DNA from: an uncultured Bacillota bacterium | Lineage (GTDB): Bacteria > Bacillota > Clostridia > Oscillospirales > Oscillospiraceae | Direction: 5' to 3' | DNA: 56,597 nucleotides | Assembly (NCBI GenBank): GCA_947172355.1 | Contig: CAMWBA010000003.1 | Coordinates: 1 to 56,597 of the forward strand | Shown: positions 35,399-43,425 of the stretch, piece after piece | How the letters are laid out: the number at the start of each line of letters is the position of its first letter | How positions within the stretch are numbered: the first letter of the stretch is position 1 | Program-made: the position numbers and the translations under genes | Notes under the pieces: model-generated | Databases searched by the model: none | What the model was told of the DNA's origin: nothing | Seen by the model: the letters and a program-made list of their open reading frames with translations, nothing else

Positions 35399-36493
35399 TC
35401 AGCCTGCCAGCTCGTTCTGGAGGATGGTGCCCAGGCCGTTGACCTGGTCGTCGATGTTCTTATACAGGTCCTGTACGGCGGGCAGAGCGAGAACCTCGGC
35501 GAAGAAATCGTTGTCATACTCGATAAGGGTCATGTTGTTGCTGCCGCTGTTCTCACACAGGGTGGTCTTGTTCTCCGCGTCGATGTTGGCCAGCTCGGCG
35601 CCGATCTCGGCCAGGGCCTCGCGGATGGCCTGCTCAAGCGCTTCCTGATACAAGGGGTCCAGGCTGTCCCAGGCGTCCTTGTTCATGCTGATCACGTTGG
35701 CATACAGGATGTGGTTGGTGCAGGCCAGGTAATCCTGAACTTCATGGAGGTTGGCGCCCACAATGGTGTCGGCGGCGTTCTCCTCCGCCTCAATGTTGCG
35801 GGACTGAAGGGCAAAGTACACGTCGCTCCAGGTCATGGGGGAGGGCTGAGCGCCCAGGGCCTTCCAGAACGCCATGTGGTTGTTGTTCTCCATGGTGCGG
35901 ATGAGCATGCCGTTGAAGTCGGAGAGGCTGCTCAGGTCGCGGTTGGCGGTGGTCAGACGGAACGTAGCGCCCTGGAGAATGCCCATCAGCTGCATACCGG
36001 CGTTGTTGAAGGACTCGCCCAGCTTCTGGTTAAATTCGGAATCGCCGTTGAGCACCTTGTCGATGGTGGCGGCGTCATACTGGGCAAACACCATGGGCAG
36101 ATCGAACACAGCGGTATCCGGCACGAAAGCCACATAGGGGGCGGTCTGAGCAATTACCAGCTGGATGTCGTTGTTTTGCAGGTTGCGCAGAATGGTGGCG
36201 TCGTCCCCCAGGTCGCCGTTGGTGTAGTAATCCAGGACCAGCTGTCCGCCGGTAATGGCATTCAGCTTCTCGGCGATGAGCAGGCCCACCTGTTCGCCGG
36301 CAGCGCCCGGCGACGCAGAGGTGGCGCCGGTCAGAGTTACCGGATCCAGGCTGGCGTACTTCCCGTCGTCGGCATTGCCGCCGGTGCCGTTACTGCTGCC
36401 ATTGCCGCCGCTGCCGGCACCGTTGTTGCCTCCGCAGGCGGCCAGGGACAGCGTTATGGCGCCAGCCAGGATGAGTGCAGTAAGTTTTTTCAT
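35399..36493 (-). CDS. dctP: TRAP transporter solute-binding lipoprotein (DctP family), 364 aa
   Basis: The signal peptide MKKLTALILAGAITLSLAAC ends in a lipobox, followed by a Gly/Asn/Ser linker. The mature part is a DctP-type receptor with LTGATSASPGAAGEQVGLLI at its start, and QGATFRLTTANRDLSSLSD followed by GMLIRTMENNNHMAFWKALG, containing the conserved Arg that binds substrate carboxylate. AGGAGG lies 8 bases before the start. It is the last gene of the TRAP set, so the order is Q-M-P. A carboxylate substrate is inferred from the arginine. Confidence 0.93.
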   Translation of the reverse strand: MKKLTALILAGAITLSLAACGGNNGAGSGGNGSSNGTGGNADDGKYASLDPVTLTGATSASPGAAGEQVGLLIAEKLNAITGGQLVLDYYTNGDLGDDATILRNLQNNDIQLVIAQTAPYVAFVPDTAVFDLPMVFAQYDAATIDKVLNGDSEFNQKLGESFNNAGMQLMGILQGATFRLTTANRDLSSLSDFNGMLIRTMENNNHMAFWKALGAQPSPMTWSDVYFALQSRNIEAEENAADTIVGANLHEVQDYLACTNHILYANVISMNKDAWDSLDPLYQEALEQAIREALAEIGAELANIDAENKTTLCENSGSNNMTLIEYDNDFFAEVLALPAVQDLYKNIDDQVNGLGTILQNELAG

Positions 36494-36581
36494 GTTCTTT
36501 CCTCCTAATTCATATTTCGTGAAATGAATGCTTTTATTTGTCACTCTGCCCCGGTTCAAAGGCGGAGATGAACAACAGGAC

Positions 36582-37883
36582 TTACACTCCGAAGAGGTCC
36601 ACCAGCAGGGTGCTGATGGGCTGTATGTAGACGATCAGGGCCAGGGCCAGCAGGAAGGCGATAATAAAAGGGAGCGCCTTCTTGGCCACGGACATGGGGG
36701 GTTCCTCCGCCAGATTGCCGGCCACGAACAGGTCCAGGCCGAAGGGAGGTGTGGCCAGGCCGATGGACAGACAGCAGACCAGAATCACGCCGAAGTGAAC
36801 CTCGTTGACACCCAGTTCCTGGACGGCGGGCAGCAGCACAGGACCCAGAATGACGATGGCGGGGCCGGTGTCCATAACCATGCCCAGCACCAGGAAGATC
36901 AGCACCAGGATGGTGAGCACGGAGAAGCTGGTGTGGAAGTTGGTAGTAATGAACTTGGCGACTTCGCGGTTGGCACGGGTTAGGGTCAGCACACGGCCGA
37001 AGGCGGTGGCGAAGGCCAGCACAAAGGCCAGGCCGCCGTAAGTCTTAACGGCGTTGCACAGGAAGGGCAGGATGTCCTTGAGGGTGATGGAGCGGTAGAT
37101 AAACAGGGAGACAATCAGGGCGTAGAACACAGAGATGCAGGCGGCCTCTGTGGGAGTGAACGCGCCGGAGTAGATGCCGCCCAGGATGATGACGGGGCAA
37201 AGCAGAGCCCACACGCTGTCCAGAAACACCTTGCCCAGCCCTAGGGTGTAGAGCTCCTCCATCTTGGCGTTGATCCGGACCCGGTCCTCGCCCTTGCGCA
37301 CGCAGTAGATCACGGCATAGATCATCAGGAACAGGCCGATGAGGATGCCGGGGATAACGCCGGCCAGGAACAGATTGCCGGCGGACACGTTGGTGGCCAG
37401 AGAATAGAGCACAAAGGGAATGGAGGGCGGGATGATAACGCCCAGGCCGCCGGCCACTGCGACCAGGCCGGCGCTCCACTGCCGGTCATAGCCCAGGCTG
37501 ACCAGGAAGGGGATACACATAGAGCCCACGGCGGCGGTGGTGGCCGGGCCGGAGCCGGAGATGGCGCCATAGAACAGGCAGGTCAGGATCACGGCGCAGG
37601 GCAGGCCGCCGGGAAGCCGGCCGACAAAATAGGCGAAGAAGTTAAACAGCTTTTTGGAGATGCCGCCCTCCGCCATGATGACGCCGCCCAGGATGAACAG
37701 GGGGACCGCCAGGATGGGGCTGGAGTTGGCGCCGCCGAAGGTGTTGTTGATGAGCTGGGGGATGGAGCCGCCCGCTTCCATCAGGAAAATGGGGGTGATC
37801 GAGCCCAGGATCATGCTGACCGCGATGGGGACGGAAAGGACAATGCCCACCAGGAATACAACGAATACGACTAACGCTGCCAT
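36582..37883 (-). CDS. dctM: TRAP transporter large permease subunit (DctM family), 433 aa
   Basis: About twelve membrane helices with TRAP-type signatures: FGGANSSPILAVPLFILGGV near residues 49-68, FYGAISGSGPATTAAVGSM near 103-121, IPPSIPFVLY and ATPPFGLDLFVAG near the C-terminus. It is the Na+-driven translocation subunit. Its start overlaps the DctQ stop by one base (TGATG), so translation is coupled. Length is normal. Confidence 0.95.
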   Translation of the reverse strand: MAALVVFVVFLVGIVLSVPIAVSMILGSITPIFLMEAGGSIPQLINNTFGGANSSPILAVPLFILGGVIMAEGGISKKLFNFFAYFVGRLPGGLPCAVILTCLFYGAISGSGPATTAAVGSMCIPFLVSLGYDRQWSAGLVAVAGGLGVIIPPSIPFVLYSLATNVSAGNLFLAGVIPGILIGLFLMIYAVIYCVRKGEDRVRINAKMEELYTLGLGKVFLDSVWALLCPVIILGGIYSGAFTPTEAACISVFYALIVSLFIYRSITLKDILPFLCNAVKTYGGLAFVLAFATAFGRVLTLTRANREVAKFITTNFHTSFSVLTILVLIFLVLGMVMDTGPAIVILGPVLLPAVQELGVNEVHFGVILVCCLSIGLATPPFGLDLFVAGNLAEEPPMSVAKKALPFIIAFLLALALIVYIQPISTLLVDLFGV

Positions 37884-38455
37884 CAGTGCTTTCCTCCTTC
37901 CGCATTCTTGGCCATGGACGCCTCTTCCGCGGCGTCCTGCATGGTCTGCTCAAGGGTGGTCAGTTCTTTCTCGCCGAAGTGCATGATATGGATAACCGCC
38001 TGCTGAAAGGCCCGCAGAGCGGCCAGAGCATAGCCGGCCAGCATCACACAGTAGACAATCCACATGGGCCACTGCATAGCGGTGGAAGCCTCGCCGCTGG
38101 CCATAATGCCGCTGGTGCCGAAAATCACACCGTAGGAGTAGTAGGCCAGCAGGCCCATACAGAACATAACAATCAGGTCCACCAGGAGGTTGATGACCTT
38201 GCGGGCCACCTGGGGCATGGTGTCCAGCAGGACGCTTACCCGGAGCATACTGCCTTTGCGGATGGTGTAGGGCAGGGAGAGAAACACGGTCCAGATCCAC
38301 ATAAACTTGCTGAACTCCTCCGACCAGGTGAGGGCGGTCAGGAAGGGGAGCTTCTTGAAGGTGACCTGCGCCAGACTGACACAGGAGATCAGGACCAGCA
38401 GGATCACCAGGAAGAACTCCTCAAAGTGATCGTCCAGCCATTTGAGTACTTTCAT
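37883..38455 (-). CDS. dctQ: TRAP transporter small permease subunit (DctQ family), 190 aa
   Basis: Four membrane helices with the DctQ motif TWSEEFSKFMWIWTVFLSLPY (in parts, about residues 41-61). It is the small membrane partner of DctM. Start MKVLKWLDDH at 38455 has AGGAGG 6 bases upstream; the longer frame to 38509 has no support. It is placed between the shikimate-dehydrogenase homologue and DctM in the same transcript. Confidence 0.93.
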   Translation of the reverse strand: MKVLKWLDDHFEEFFLVILLVLISCVSLAQVTFKKLPFLTALTWSEEFSKFMWIWTVFLSLPYTIRKGSMLRVSVLLDTMPQVARKVINLLVDLIVMFCMGLLAYYSYGVIFGTSGIMASGEASTAMQWPMWIVYCVMLAGYALAALRAFQQAVIHIMHFGEKELTTLEQTMQDAAEEASMAKNAEGGKH

Positions 38456-38538
38456 GTTTTGCCTCCTTGTTCTTTTTTCGCTCCCGGCGGGCATAGCCCA
38501 CCGGGACAAAACGGCATGCCGTTTTGATGCCCGTTCGG

Positions 38539-39399
38539 TTACTGCTGCTCAGCGACGATCTTCAGCAGCTCCTGACGCATGGCCTCCACCGGAGCCTTTT
38601 TCCCCGTCCATAGCTCGATCTGGGCCGCGCCTTGATACAAAGACATGCCCAGACCGTTGAGAATCTTGCAGCCCTTCTCCTCGGCGTCCAGCAAGAACTG
38701 GGTCTTGTCCGGGTTATAGCAGGCATCGAAGAAGAATTGACTGGGCTGGATGTACTCCTTGGGCAGAGGAGTCTCGCCGATGTGCTGTCCCATGCCGATG
38801 CCGCTGGCGTTGAGAATCACGTTGCAGGCGGCCAGCTTGGAGAAGTCGCCGTGGTGGACGAACTCGGCCACAGGGGCGAAGTTTTCGTTGATGTCGGCCA
38901 CCAAAGACTTGGCGCAGGGCTCAAAGATGTCGGTGATGTAGATCTTCCGGGCGCCATGGTAGGCCAAAATGGAGCACATGGCCCGTCCGGCTCCTCCGCC
39001 GCCGAAGCAGAAGAAGACGGACTGGTCCACCTGGATGCCTCCCTCTTGAGTGAGGGAGGTGTAAAAGCCCACGCCGTCGGTGTTGTAGCCCACCAGCTTG
39101 CCTTCGGGGGTCTTGACCACGGTGTTGCTGGCCCCCATCTTCTGGCACAGGGGGTCCAGCTCGTCTAAGTACCGCAGCACCCGCACCTTGTTGGGCTTGG
39201 TGACGGCAAAGCCGGCGAAGTTCATATGGCGGATGCCGTTTACAATGTCGCCCAGGTGCTCCTTGTCCGCCTCGGTGTAAAAATAGAGCATATTCAGCCC
39301 GGCGGCCTCGTAGCCTGTGTTCTGCATCCGGGCGGCAAAGGACTGGCTCAGGGGGGTGCCGATGAGGGTGATGAGTTTGGTGTTGATATCGACCTTCAT
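38539..39399 (-). CDS. aroE: Shikimate/quinate dehydrogenase homologue, 286 aa
   Basis: The AroE fold is clear: substrate region GTPLSQSFAARMQN (the usual NPxxHSxSPxxHN is changed), FAVTKPNKVRVLRYLDEL with the catalytic lysine in place (PNK), GYNTDGVGF with the catalytic Asp, and the NADP loop FGGGGAGRAM. It lies in an operon with a TRAP transporter and a TIM-barrel protein rather than with aromatic-pathway genes, so it may oxidise imported shikimate or quinate rather than serve biosynthesis. AGAGGT precedes ATG 39399. Confidence 0.87.
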   Translation of the reverse strand: MKVDINTKLITLIGTPLSQSFAARMQNTGYEAAGLNMLYFYTEADKEHLGDIVNGIRHMNFAGFAVTKPNKVRVLRYLDELDPLCQKMGASNTVVKTPEGKLVGYNTDGVGFYTSLTQEGGIQVDQSVFFCFGGGGAGRAMCSILAYHGARKIYITDIFEPCAKSLVADINENFAPVAEFVHHGDFSKLAACNVILNASGIGMGQHIGETPLPKEYIQPSQFFFDACYNPDKTQFLLDAEEKGCKILNGLGMSLYQGAAQIELWTGKKAPVEAMRQELLKIVAEQQ

Positions 39400-39455
39400 G
39401 GGTTTGACCTCTTTTCTATGTGGATTTTTCATGGGATTTTAGGAAACCTGCATGC

Positions 39456-40262
39456 TTACAGCTGGTTGGCAGCGAAGAACTCCTTGGCGGTCTCCAGGCA
39501 GCGGGCAGCGTGGCCGGCCCGGCCGCGGAGCGCAATCTCGTCCAAATTGGGCAGCTCCAGAGAGCACACATTCTCCGGCAGAGCCTGCAAAATGCCCTTC
39601 AGGTCCACCACGCCCTGGCCGCAGTAGGCCCGGCCGCCCCGAACCACTTCGATATCCTGCCGGCCGGCCATGTCTGCGGGCCAGTCACACAGGTGGATGA
39701 CGCCGAAGCGGCTGGGGTCTGCCGCTTTTATGTCCTCCGGGGTGACGCCGGTCTTGTGGACGTAGATCATATCCATTAAAATTTTAAGGTTGGAAGCGCC
39801 CACCTTGTCTTGCAGCTCCATCGCCTCCTGCATGGAGGTGAGCTCGGATACAATGGGGAACTCCAGGTTGAGGGTCAGGCCAAACTGGGCGGCCTGTTCG
39901 CAGAACGCGCCGTACCGGTCTACCGCCAGACTGCGGTCACGGGTCCATACGCTGGTCAGTACCTGGGTGGCTCCCAGCTCCGCACCCTTTTCAAAGGCGG
40001 CGCGATAGTCGGCGGGCAGGTCCTCCCGGATGCGGAGCAGCTCAATGTCGAAGAGCTTCATACCGCAGTCTTTCAAGGTCTGCCGGATCTGCCCGGTCAG
40101 AACCGGGTTATGTTCCAGGCAGACCTGGGGCTCGCACTCCTGGCCCATCGGGATGGTGCGCAGGCTTACATAGTCGTAGCCGGCCTGGCTGGCAATTTTG
40201 ATCTGCTCCACCGGATCAACGCCCGGCGTGGTGAGGTAAGCCAGGGAAAACTGTCTGGGCAT
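39456..40262 (-). CDS. Sugar-phosphate isomerase/epimerase-family TIM-barrel protein, 268 aa
   Basis: The protein belongs to the xylose-isomerase-like TIM barrels. It starts MPRQFSLAYLTTPGVDPVEQ in pieces typical of the family, and metal-ligand positions appear in NLEFP, LMDMIYVHKTG, VIHLCDWP and LELPNLDE. Some members are 3-dehydroshikimate dehydratases (QuiC/AsbF type) and others are inosose or hydroxypyruvate isomerases. Beside a shikimate-dehydrogenase homologue, the first is attractive but unproven. It is first in the operon, has GGAGGA before the start, and a 16-base palindrome upstream. Confidence 0.85.
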   Translation of the reverse strand: MPRQFSLAYLTTPGVDPVEQIKIASQAGYDYVSLRTIPMGQECEPQVCLEHNPVLTGQIRQTLKDCGMKLFDIELLRIREDLPADYRAAFEKGAELGATQVLTSVWTRDRSLAVDRYGAFCEQAAQFGLTLNLEFPIVSELTSMQEAMELQDKVGASNLKILMDMIYVHKTGVTPEDIKAADPSRFGVIHLCDWPADMAGRQDIEVVRGGRAYCGQGVVDLKGILQALPENVCSLELPNLDEIALRGRAGHAARCLETAKEFFAANQL

Positions 40263-40299
40263 AGGGTCTTTCCTCCTTTTCCAAAAAATGAAGTAAGCA

Positions 40300-40315
40300 T
40301 TGGTGATATCACCAA
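40300..40315. promoter_or_regulatory. Perfect 16-base palindrome, operator candidate
   Basis: TTGGTGATATCACCAA is fully self-complementary and lies 38 bases before the start of the TIM-barrel gene. The TGGT(n6)ACCA layout resembles GntR/FadR-type operators, and A+T-rich -10-like boxes (TATAAA, TATAAC on the minus strand, near 40330-40345) stand upstream. It probably controls the TRAP operon. Confidence 0.6.
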
Positions 40316-40559
40316 ATATCCTTGCGTTGTTATATTGATTTTATATTCGATGTGCCCTACTAGTCCATTACCAAAACTTCATGCAATGATTGTTTTTCTG
40401 CATAGATTTTTTTGCGGCAGTTCCTCTTTGGAATAATCGTCAAAACCGGAACACTCTTTTTGTGTGAGTTCGCCAAAAACAAGCGGGGGACGGGGGGATA
40501 AACGGGAAAAAATTCAGCATGGTAATTTGTGGTTTCAATCGTAAAATAGAAAACTTCTA
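40316..40559. other. Divergent intergenic region between the TRAP operon and the MoxR gene
   Basis: This stretch holds promoter-like A+T-rich sequence for the leftward TRAP operon (a weak TGGACT-16-TATAAA on the minus strand) but no gene or RNA that I recognise. Confidence 0.4.
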
Positions 40560-40589
40560 TTGGAAACCTGGGGGGAAGTCAGGTATGAT
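40560..40589 (+). promoter_or_regulatory. Promoter of the MoxR-VWA operon
   Basis: TTGGAA (40560-40565), 18 bases and TATGAT (40584-40589) form a plausible promoter with a predicted start near 40596. Confidence 0.6.
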
Positions 40590-40611
40590 AGGGTTCACAC
40601 AGACACAGAAA

Positions 40612-40657
40612 AACCCCAACTGCGTTTTTTATCCGCAGATAGCAGAAGATTGGGGTT
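40612..40657 (+). promoter_or_regulatory. Leader hairpin of the MoxR-VWA operon
   Basis: AACCCCAA (40612-40619) pairs with TTGGGGTT (40650-40657), and inside it CTGCG (40620-40624) pairs with CGCAG (40634-40638) around a T6 tract. The inner stem and T run resemble neither a full terminator nor a known riboswitch. It ends 22 bases before the start codon. Confidence 0.45.
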
Positions 40658-40679
40658 GAGAAAGGCGAAGGTGAAAACA

Positions 40680-41489
40680 ATGCAGGAATTTAAAGGAAGC
40701 CAGAACTATGTGGCGTCCGAGGAACTGCTCCGGGCGGCCAACATTGCCATGGTACTGGAAAAGCCCCTGCTCATCAAGGGGGAGCCGGGCACCGGCAAGA
40801 CCATGCTGGCTGAGGCCATTGCCCAGGCGTTGGGCAAAAAGCTGATTATCTGGAATATTAAGTCCACCACAAAGGCCCAGGACGGCCTGTATGTCTACGA
40901 TGTGGTGCAGCGCCTGTATGACAGCCAGTTCGGCGGCCAGGGCGTGGACGACATCGAAAAGTACGTCAAGCTGGGCAAGCTGGGGGAGGCGTTTACCGCC
41001 GAAGAACCGGTGATCCTCCTCATTGACGAGATTGACAAAGCGGACCTGGAGTTCCCCAACGACCTGCTGTGGGAACTGGACCGGATGGAGTTCCACATTC
41101 CGGAGACAGGCCGCACCATCCGGGCTAGCCACCGTCCGGTGGTCATCATTACCTCGAACGCCGAAAAGGAACTGCCCGACGCCTTCCTGCGGCGGTGCGT
41201 CTTCCACTATATCGAGTTCCCGGACAAGGAGCTGATGGCAGAGATTGTCCGGGTCCACTACCCCGACATCGGGGAGAAACTGCTGACCCAGGTGCTGGAG
41301 GCATTTTATAAGATCCGAAATCTGCCCCAGATTAAGAAAAAACCCTCCACCAGTGAGATTATCGACTGGATTCAAGCCCTCCAGCATGGAGGGGCGGAGG
41401 TGAGCCGCATCGTCAAGGAGGTCCCATATCTGGGGGTTTTGCTGAAAAAGAATGAGGATATCGACATGCTGCGGCGCAGCTGGCGGTGA
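40680..41489 (+). CDS. MoxR-family AAA+ ATPase, 269 aa
   Basis: The protein has Walker A GEPGTGKTMLAEA (about residues 35-47), Walker B LLIDEIDKAD, sensor 1 ITSNAEKELPDAFLRRC and a C-terminal helical lid. MoxR ATPases act as chaperones that insert cofactors or remodel complexes, usually with a VWA protein. The VWA gene follows after 3 bases. Start ATG 40680 has GAAGG about 8 bases upstream; a longer frame to 40560 overlaps the promoter and leader. The client protein is not evident nearby. Confidence 0.92.
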   Translation: MQEFKGSQNYVASEELLRAANIAMVLEKPLLIKGEPGTGKTMLAEAIAQALGKKLIIWNIKSTTKAQDGLYVYDVVQRLYDSQFGGQGVDDIEKYVKLGKLGEAFTAEEPVILLIDEIDKADLEFPNDLLWELDRMEFHIPETGRTIRASHRPVVIITSNAEKELPDAFLRRCVFHYIEFPDKELMAEIVRVHYPDIGEKLLTQVLEAFYKIRNLPQIKKKPSTSEIIDWIQALQHGGAEVSRIVKEVPYLGVLLKKNEDIDMLRRSWR

Positions 41490-41492
41490 GCC

Positions 41493-42680
41493 ATGTTTGA
41501 GGATTTTTTAGATCTGCTACGCAGCCGGGGGCTGAAGGTCTCCCTGTCTGAGTGGATGTCCTTGGTTCAAGCCCTGAATGCCAATCTTCACCAAGCCGGC
41601 TTTACCGGCTTCTACCACCTGTGCCGCTGTCTGCTGGTGAAAAGCGAGGCGGATTTCGACGCGTTTGACCGGGCATTTCTGGACTATTTTCGGGACATTC
41701 CCTTTCACCAGGAGGTGTCTCAGGAGCTGCTGAACTGGCTGGACAGGCCCAACGGTCCCATGGGGGAGTATGATGCGCAGCAGGCGGAGCTGAATGAAAC
41801 CCTGTCCGTCTTGGAGATTGAAACGCTCTTTCAGGAGCGGAAGCATGAGCAGCGGGAGCAGCACAACTGCGGCAATTACTGGGTGGGCACCCACGGTATG
41901 TCCATCTTTGGCAATCTGGGGCTGTCGCCGGTGGGCATCCGGGCGGGAGGACGGTCCCGGAACCGGCGGGCCTTCCGGGTGGCGGGGGAGCGGCGATACC
42001 GGGATTTTCGCTCGGATAACACCCTGGATACCCGGCAGCTCCAGGTGGCCCTGCGCCGGCTGCGGCAGTTCTCCGGGCTGGTGGATCTGCCCCCGGACGA
42101 GTTTGACGTGGACGCCACCATCCGCGACACTGCTGCCAGCGCCGGGATGCTGAAGGTGCGCTATAAAAAGCCCCGGCAAAATACGGTGGAGGTGCTGCTT
42201 TTGATGGATTCCGGCGGGTCGATGGACCATTATGCCCAGCTGTGCTCCGCACTGTTTCAAGCGGTGTCCAAGTCGGGCCACTTTAAGGACCTGAAGATCT
42301 ATTACTTTCACAACTGCCCCTATACCCGGCTGTACCACGATCCCACCCTAAACCCGGGCAAGGCGGTGCCGGTGAGCTGGGTGCTGTCCAATCTCTCCCC
42401 GGAGTACAAGCTGATTTTTGTGGGGGACGCCCAGATGTCGCCCCATGAGATCTTCGACCCCTTCCCCAGTCAGCGGGAAGGGGAACCCTCCAGCGGCCTG
42501 GACTGCCTGCACCGCCTGCGGGAGCATTACCGCCGGGCGGTCTGGCTCAACCCCGGTGACCGGCCGGAGTGGGGCGGTGAGTGGACCGAGAGCTATGACC
42601 AGATTGAAAGCCTGTTCCCCATGTTTTCCCTGACGGTGGAGGGAATCGAAGCGGGGATGAAAAAACTGCTGGCCCGGTGA
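41493..42680 (+). CDS. VWA-domain protein, MoxR partner, 395 aa
   Basis: The C-terminal half has a von Willebrand A fold with the MIDAS motif LLMDSGGSMDHY (DxSxS form) near residues 235-246. The N-terminal half is helical with basic GIRAGGRSRNRRAFRVAGER and matches the CoxE-like pattern seen next to MoxR ATPases. It is presumably the metal-bound adaptor that targets the ATPase. No signal peptide or membrane segment is seen, so it is cytoplasmic. It ends at a strong terminator. Confidence 0.9.
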   Translation: MFEDFLDLLRSRGLKVSLSEWMSLVQALNANLHQAGFTGFYHLCRCLLVKSEADFDAFDRAFLDYFRDIPFHQEVSQELLNWLDRPNGPMGEYDAQQAELNETLSVLEIETLFQERKHEQREQHNCGNYWVGTHGMSIFGNLGLSPVGIRAGGRSRNRRAFRVAGERRYRDFRSDNTLDTRQLQVALRRLRQFSGLVDLPPDEFDVDATIRDTAASAGMLKVRYKKPRQNTVEVLLLMDSGGSMDHYAQLCSALFQAVSKSGHFKDLKIYYFHNCPYTRLYHDPTLNPGKAVPVSWVLSNLSPEYKLIFVGDAQMSPHEIFDPFPSQREGEPSSGLDCLHRLREHYRRAVWLNPGDRPEWGGEWTESYDQIESLFPMFSLTVEGIEAGMKKLLAR

Positions 42681-42705
42681 AGCCCAGAGGACGGGACAGA
42701 ACGCC

Positions 42706-42733
42706 AAAAGACACGCCCTTCGGCGTGTCTTTT
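42706..42733 (+). terminator. Intrinsic terminator of the MoxR-VWA operon
   Basis: AAAAGACACGCC (42706-42717) pairs with GGCGTGTCTTTT (42722-42733) around CTTC. The stem is perfect and ends in T4. Confidence 0.92.
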
Positions 42734-42800
42734 CCGCTTGTCAAAAAGCCCTCCGCAGAAGTTCGCGCCTGCGGCAAAAATAAGGAGATATTCCTATATA

Positions 42801-42828
42801 TTGAAATAAGAGCCAATTGTGGTATAAT
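42801..42828 (+). promoter_or_regulatory. Promoter of the Rrf2 regulator gene
   Basis: TTGAAA (42801-42806), 16 bases and a perfect TATAAT (42823-42828) predict a start near 42835. Confidence 0.8.
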
Positions 42829-42878
42829 AGCAGCAAAGCCTATGACCTCCGGGACGGAGAGACAAAGGAGGGATCCAC

Positions 42879-43280
42879 TTGCTGATGACCCGGGAAATGG
42901 ATTATGCCCTGCGGATTATGCGGGCGCTGTATCAGGAGGAACAGCTGTCCGCTGGCGAGATTGCCCAGCGGGAGCATATGCCCAAAGCGGTTACGCTGAA
43001 GATTTTGAAGCAGCTCCATGCTGCCGGACTGGTGGACAGCCGGCGGGGGCCCAATGGGGGATATTTGCTGGGCAAGCCCTGCGAACAGCTGAATCTGTGG
43101 GAGCTGTTTCAAGCGATGGGGAGCGGAATGGTGATCAATCGCTGCCAGCAGGCCGGCTATCAGTGTGAAAACCGCAGTGTGGAGGAATGTGCGATGAGCC
43201 GGGAATTGTCGCGGATTCAAAACGTGCTGGATCAGGAGCTTCGGCGGACCCGGCTCAGCCTGCTCTTTCAAGAGGAGTAG
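42879..43280 (+). CDS. Rrf2-family transcriptional regulator, 133 aa
   Basis: The winged HTH reads MTREMDYALRIMRALYQEE, then AGEIAQREHMPKAVTLKILK and GLVDSRRGPNGGYLL, the Rrf2/IscR pattern. The dimerisation part holds C-x6-C-x7-C (RCQQAGYQCENRSVEECAM), the three cysteines that hold a [2Fe-2S] or [4Fe-4S] cluster in IscR and NsrR, so it may sense iron-sulfur status, NO or redox. AGGAGG (42866-42871) is 7 bases before TTG 42879 and 13 before ATG 42885, which favours TTG. The targets are unknown; it could be self-regulated. Confidence 0.88.
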   Translation: MLMTREMDYALRIMRALYQEEQLSAGEIAQREHMPKAVTLKILKQLHAAGLVDSRRGPNGGYLLGKPCEQLNLWELFQAMGSGMVINRCQQAGYQCENRSVEECAMSRELSRIQNVLDQELRRTRLSLLFQEE

Positions 43281-43340
43281 CGGCGGAAAAAGCGGCCGTA
43301 TCCGCGCAGTTGGGATTTTTCTGGAAATGGAAGAAAGGTA

Positions 43341-43370
43341 TTGCAAAGGGCTGTTTTGTTGTGATATACT
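43341..43370 (+). promoter_or_regulatory. Promoter of the chemoreceptor gene
   Basis: TTGCAA (43341-43346), 18 bases and TATACT (43365-43370) are well placed for the gene at 43426. Confidence 0.65.
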
Positions 43371-43425
43371 GGAAACGATCATATGAGCCGAATTCGGCAT
43401 TGAAAAAGAAGTGGGGATGTTATTT

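Noticed and set aside
38539-39399. Ordinary biosynthetic shikimate dehydrogenase
   Set aside because: Not fully excluded, but the TRAP/TIM-barrel operon and the altered substrate motif favour a catabolic or side role.
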